From NCBI GenBank assembly GCA_947396885.1, contig OX377204.1, positions 53,121,139-53,185,138 on the forward strand: a DNA stretch of 64,000 nucleotides. The letters run 5' to 3'. The position numbers and the translations under genes are program-made. The DNA comes from Heligmosomoides polygyrus polygyrus. Lineage: Eukaryota > Nematoda > Chromadorea > Rhabditida > Heligmosomidae. The number at the start of each line of letters is the position of its first letter. Position 1 is the stretch's first letter. A model generated the notes under the pieces. The model did not search any database. It was not told the origin of the DNA and saw only the letters and a list, made by a program, of their open reading frames with translations. Shown here in pieces: positions 60,561-64,000 of the stretch.

Positions 60561-61557
60561 AATCGTTTTGCAATGTTCCGTGATGCGCAGATTGGGGGGG
60601 TGGGAGCTAGCGAGTACACGTACGCGGTGGTCCGCTAGGAGATGAAGTTCTTCGTGGACGCAATGGGCTCCATGCCTGTCTGCGGTGCTATGCAGCGATG
60701 TCCGAGTGGTTAAGGAGATTGACTAGAAATCAATTGGTCTCTGCCCGCGCAGGTTCGAATCCTGCTCGCTGCGAATCGTTTTGCAATGGTCCGTTATGCG
60801 CAGATTGGGGGGATGGGAGCTAGCGAGTACACGTACGCGGTGGCCGGCTCAATGATGAAGTTTTTCGTGGACGCAATGGGCTTGATGCTCGATGCCCGTC
60901 GACGGCGCTATGCAGCAACGTCCGAGTGCTTAAGGAGATTGACTAGAAATCAATTGGTCTCTGCCCGCGCAGGTTCGAATCCTACTCGCTGAGAATCGTT
61001 TTGCAATGGTCCGTGATGCGCAGGTTGCGTGGATGGGAGCTAGCGAGTACACGTACGCGGTGGTCCGCTAGGAGATGAAGTTCTTCGTGGACGCAATGGG
61101 CTCCATGCCTGTCGACGGTGCTATGCAGCGATGTCCGACTGGTTAAAGAGATTGACTAGAAATCAATTGGTCTCTGCCCGCGCAGGTTCGAATCCTACTC
61201 GCTGAGAATCGTTTTGCAATGGTCCGTGATGCGCAGGTTGCGTGGATGGGAGCTAGCGAGTACACGTACGCGGTGGTCCGCTAGGAGATGAAGTCCTTCG
61301 TGGACGCAATGGGCTCCATGCCTGTCGGCGGTGCTATGCAGCGATGTCCGAGTGGTTAAGGAGATTGACTCGAAATCAATTAGGCTCTGCCCGCGCAGGT
61401 TCGAATCCTGCTCGCTGCGAATCGTATTGCAATGGTCCATGATGCGCAGATTGGGTGGAGGGGAGCTATCGAGTACACGTACGCGGTGGCTGGCTCAATG
61501 ATGAAGTTTTTCGTGGACGCAATGGGCTTGATGCTCGATGCCCGTCGACGGCGCTAT

Positions 61558-61639
61558 GCAGCAACGTCCGAGTGCTTAAGGAGATTGACTCGAAATCAAT
61601 TGGTCTCTGCCCGCGCGGGTTCGAATCCTACTCGCTGAG
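61558..61639 (+). pseudogene. Class P pseudogene with anticodon CGA
   Basis: The only P copy with C34; all other P copies have A34. It also has an A-to-G change in the T stem (GCGGG for GCAGG). A single A-to-C mutation or a short conversion from a CGA gene would explain it. Confidence 0.8.
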
Positions 61640-62211
61640 AATCGTTTTGCAATGGTCCGTGATGCGCAGGTTGCGTGGATGGGAGCTAGCGAGTACACGT
61701 ACGCGGTGGTCCGCTAGGAGATGAAGTTCTTCGTGGACGCAATGGGCTCCATGCCTGTCGGCGGTGCTATGCAGCGATGTCCGACTGGTTAAAGAGATTG
61801 ACTAGAAATCAATTGGGCTCTGCCCGCGCAGGTTCGAATCCTACTCGCTGAGAATCGTTTTGCAATGGTCCGTGATGCGCAGATTGGGTGGAGGGTGAAC
61901 TAGCGAGGACACGTACGCGGTGGTCCGCTAGGAGATGAAGTTGTTCGTGGACGCAATTGGCTTGATGCTCGATGCCTGTCGGCGGTGCTATGCAGCGATG
62001 TCCGAGTGCTTAAGGAGATTGACTAGAAATCAATTGGGCTCTGCCCGCGCATGTTCGAATCCTGCTCGCTGCGAATCATTTTGCAATGGTCCGTGATGCG
62101 CAGATTGGGGGGATGGGAGCTAGCGAGTACACGTACGCGGTGGTCCGCTAGGAGATGAAGTTGTTCGTGGACGCAATGGGCTTGATGCTCGATGCCTGTC
62201 GACGGTGCTAT

Positions 62212-62293
62212 GCAGCGATGTCCGAGTGGTTAAGGAGATTGACTCGAAATCAATTGGGCTCTGCCCGCGCAGGTTCGAATCCTGCTCGCTGCG
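62212..62293 (+). tRNA. tRNA-Ser (CGA), intact
   Basis: Fully paired CGA copy with TTTT, lying between two M-class pseudogenes with G73. Confidence 0.95.
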
Positions 62294-63091
62294 AATCGTT
62301 TTGCAATGTTCCGTGATGCGCAGATTGGGGGGATGGGAGCTAGCGAGTACACGTACGCGGTGGTCCGCTAGGAGATGAAGTTGTTCGTGGACGCAATTGG
62401 CTTGATGCTCGATGCCTGTCGGCGGTGCTATGCAGCGATGTCCGAGTGCTTAAGGAGATTGACTAGAAATCAATTGGGCTCTGCCCGCGCATGTTCGAAT
62501 CCTGCTCGCTGCGAATCATTTTGCAATGGTCCGTGATGCGCAGATTGGGTGGATGGGAGCTAGCGAGTACACGTACGCGGTGGTCCGCTAGGAGATGAAG
62601 TTGTTCGTGGACGCAATGGGCTTGATGCTCGATGCCCGTCGACGGCGCTATGCAGCAACGTCCGAGTGCTTAAGGAGATTGACTAGAAATCAATTGGTCT
62701 CTGCCCGCGCAGGTTCGAATCCTGCTCGCTGCGAATCGTATTGCAATGGTCCATGATGCGCAGATTGGGTGGAGGGGAGCTATCCAGTACACGTACGCGG
62801 TGGCCGGCTCAATGATGAAGTTTTTCGTGGACGCAATGGGCTTGATGCTCGATGCCCGTCGACGGCGCTATGCAGCAACGTCCGAGTGCTTAAGGAGATT
62901 GACTAGAAATCAATTGGTCTCTGCCCGCGCAGGTTCGAATCCTACTCGCTGAGAATCGTTTTGCAATGGTCCGTGATGCGCAGATTGGGTGGATGGGAGC
63001 TAGCGAGTACACGTACGCGGTGGTCCGCTAGGAGATGAAGTTGTTCGTGGACGCAATGGGCTTGATGCTCGATGCCTGTCGACGGTGCTAT

Positions 63092-63173
63092 GCAGCGATG
63101 TCCGAGTGGTTAAGGAGATTGACTCGAAATCAATTGGGCTCTGCCCGCGCAGGTTCGAATCCTGCTCGCTGCG
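63092..63173 (+). tRNA. tRNA-Ser (CGA), intact
   Basis: Fully paired CGA copy with TTTT, flanked by P pseudogenes at 62872 and 63312; last intact gene before the edge. Confidence 0.95.
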
Positions 63174-63965
63174 AATCGTTTTGCAATGTTCCGTGATGCG
63201 CAGATTGGGGGGATGGGAGCTAGCGAGTACACGTACGCGGTGGTCCGCTAGGAGATGAAGTTGTTCGTGGACGCAATTGGCTTGATGCTCGATGCCCGTC
63301 GACGGCTCTATGCAGCAACGTCCGAGTGCTTAAGGAGATTGACTAGAAATCAATTGGTCTCTGCCCGCGCAGGTTCGAATCCTACTCGCTGAGAATCGTT
63401 CTGCAATGGTCCGTGATGCGCAGGTTGCGTGGATGGGAGCTAGCGAGTACACGTACGCGGTGGTCCGCTAGGAGATGAAGTTCTTCGTGGACGCAATGGG
63501 CTCCATGCCTGTCGGCGGTGCTATGCAGCGATGTCCGACTGGTTAAAGAGATTGACTAGAAATCAATTGGGCTCTGCCCGCGCAGGTTCGAATCCTACTC
63601 GCTGAGAATCGTTTTGCAATGGTCCGTGATGCGCAGATTGGGTGGAGGGTGAACTAGCGAGGACACGTACGCGGTGGTCCGCTAGGAGATGAAGTTGTTC
63701 GTGGACGCAATTGGCTTGATGCTCGATGCCTGTCGGCGGTGCTATGCAGCGATGTCCGAGTGCTTAAGGAGATTGACTAGAAATCAATTGGGCTCTGCCC
63801 GCGCATGTTCGAATCCTGCTCGCTGCGAATCATTTTGCAATGGTCCGTGATGCGCAGATTGGGTGGATGGGAGCTAGCGAGTACACGTACGCGGTGGTCC
63901 GCTAGGAGATGAAGTTGTTCGTGGACGCAATGGGCTTGATGCTCGATGCCCGTCGACGGCGCTAT

Positions 63966-64000
63966 GCAGCAACGTCCGAGTGCTTAAGGAGATTGACTAG
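63966..64000 (+). pseudogene. Class P pseudogene, cut by the window edge
   Basis: First 35 bases of a copy with G6A, T8C and G19C; the sequence ends within the anticodon (CTAG), so it is an AGA form. Confidence 0.8.

Larger units (their letters stand above)
1..64000 (+). repeat. Tandem array of 295 tRNA-Ser gene units (whole window)
   Basis: Each unit is a tRNA-Ser region of 82 nt plus spacer; unit length has two modes, 213 and 220 bp (range 211-225), set by a 7-bp length difference in the spacer before the gene. All copies are on the + strand and the window begins and ends inside the array. Class codes used in the regional entries, relative to the intact form: A intact AGA; C intact CGA; A1/C1 G64A only; A2 mismatch in the variable arm; A3 one C deleted; C2 C1 plus G19A; C3 C1 plus C72A; C4 variable arm starts AGGC (usually TATT terminator); C4x C4 with broken 3' end; C4m C4 plus G52T; C5 G-U wobble in the variable arm; C6 G52T; C7 anticodon-stem and T66C changes; C8 G19C; P full pseudogene; PI P with insertion; H/H1/H2 P 5' half with other 3' halves; M G19C plus G52T; R G18C plus G53A; R1 G18C plus G64A; K/Kc G15C plus G23A (AGA/CGA); MP and D single mosaics. 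Copy end is start+81 except A3 (+80) and PI (+92). Confidence 0.97.
60120..64000 (+). repeat. Array region 12: mixed units to the right edge
   Basis: Starts: 60258 P, 60479 C8, 60692 A2, 60912 P, 61125 K, 61338 C4, 61558 P (anticodon CGA), 61771 K, 61992 M, 62212 C, 62432 M, 62652 H, 62872 P, 63092 C, 63312 P, 63525 K, 63746 M, 63966 P (cut by the window). K-M pairs followed by C or P recur at 61771 and 63525. The M copies here all have discriminator G73, unlike most M copies in the first two thirds of the window. The array clearly continues beyond base 64000. Confidence 0.92.

Noticed and set aside
1..64000. CRISPR array
   Set aside because: Period is over 200 bp, both parts of the unit are repeated, there are no unique spacers, and the conserved part folds as tRNA-Ser.
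1..64000. Bacterial or organellar tRNA operon
   Set aside because: No encoded CCA, an A34 serine anticodon, Pol III style T4 tracts and perfect B boxes point to a eukaryotic nucleus.
1..64000. SINE elements derived from tRNA-Ser
   Set aside because: The copies are tandem with fixed spacing, have no poly-A or tRNA-unrelated tail, and show no target-site duplications.
1..64000. Purely artificial assembly repeat
   Set aside because: Units differ by many class-specific changes arranged in consistent HORs, which a simple assembly loop would not give. Local copy-number errors in the near-identical HORs cannot be excluded from sequence alone.

Overview
The whole 64 kb window is one head-to-tail array of a tRNA-Ser gene unit. 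I located 294 complete copies and one cut by the right edge (295 in all), every one on the + strand, at a mean spacing of about 217 bp. Each unit is an 82-nt tRNA-Ser region followed by about 131 or 138 bp of spacer. There is no other gene, no inverted copy and no unrelated insertion. The DNA is eukaryotic nuclear: the genes use anticodon A34-G35-A36 (inosine type), carry discriminator G73, encode no 3' CCA, have an internal A box and B box, and are mostly followed by a short TTTT as used by RNA polymerase III. The genes have no intron. The lineage cannot be fixed from this window; an intronless tRNA-Ser(CGA) is more usual in animals than in fungi, but that is weak evidence.

Two isoacceptors share one gene body and differ at base 34: 177 copies have anticodon AGA (UCU box) and 118 have CGA (UCG). 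Only 23 copies fold without a mismatch (7 AGA, 16 CGA). The rest fall into a small set of recurrent variant classes, each amplified many times. The commonest complete pseudogene form (class P, 58 copies counting three with an 11-nt insertion) has six fixed changes, including loss of T8 and G19 and of the 1-72 and 6-67 pairs, yet keeps a perfect B box. Class C4 (50 copies, CGA) is almost intact but usually has the terminator TTTT changed to TATT, and is nearly always followed by a P-type unit whose spacer holds a T5 or T4 tract.

The units are arranged in higher-order repeats (HORs). By region: 1-9071 mixed; 9072-14061 a 6-mer of about 1299 bp repeated almost four times; 14062-15588 mixed; 15589-21226 a 13-mer of 2819 bp twice; 21227-25818 a 10-mer of 2186 bp twice; 25819-28416 a 646-bp trimer and mixed units; 28417-33834 a 13-mer of 2816 bp twice; 33835-42588 a related 7/8/9-mer family (1526, 1524, 1750, 1975 bp) containing the insertion pseudogene; 42589-47539 a 12-mer of 2586 bp; 47540-51224 an 11-mer of 2386 bp partly repeated; 51225-60119 mosaic units with most intact AGA genes; 60120-64000 mixed. 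Complete lists of copy starts and classes are given in the regional repeat entries.

Taken together this is either a very large serine tRNA gene bank or a satellite made of tRNA genes, with a minority of functional copies kept among amplified decayed ones. Many apparent ORFs on both strands are by-products of the repeat and are not genes.
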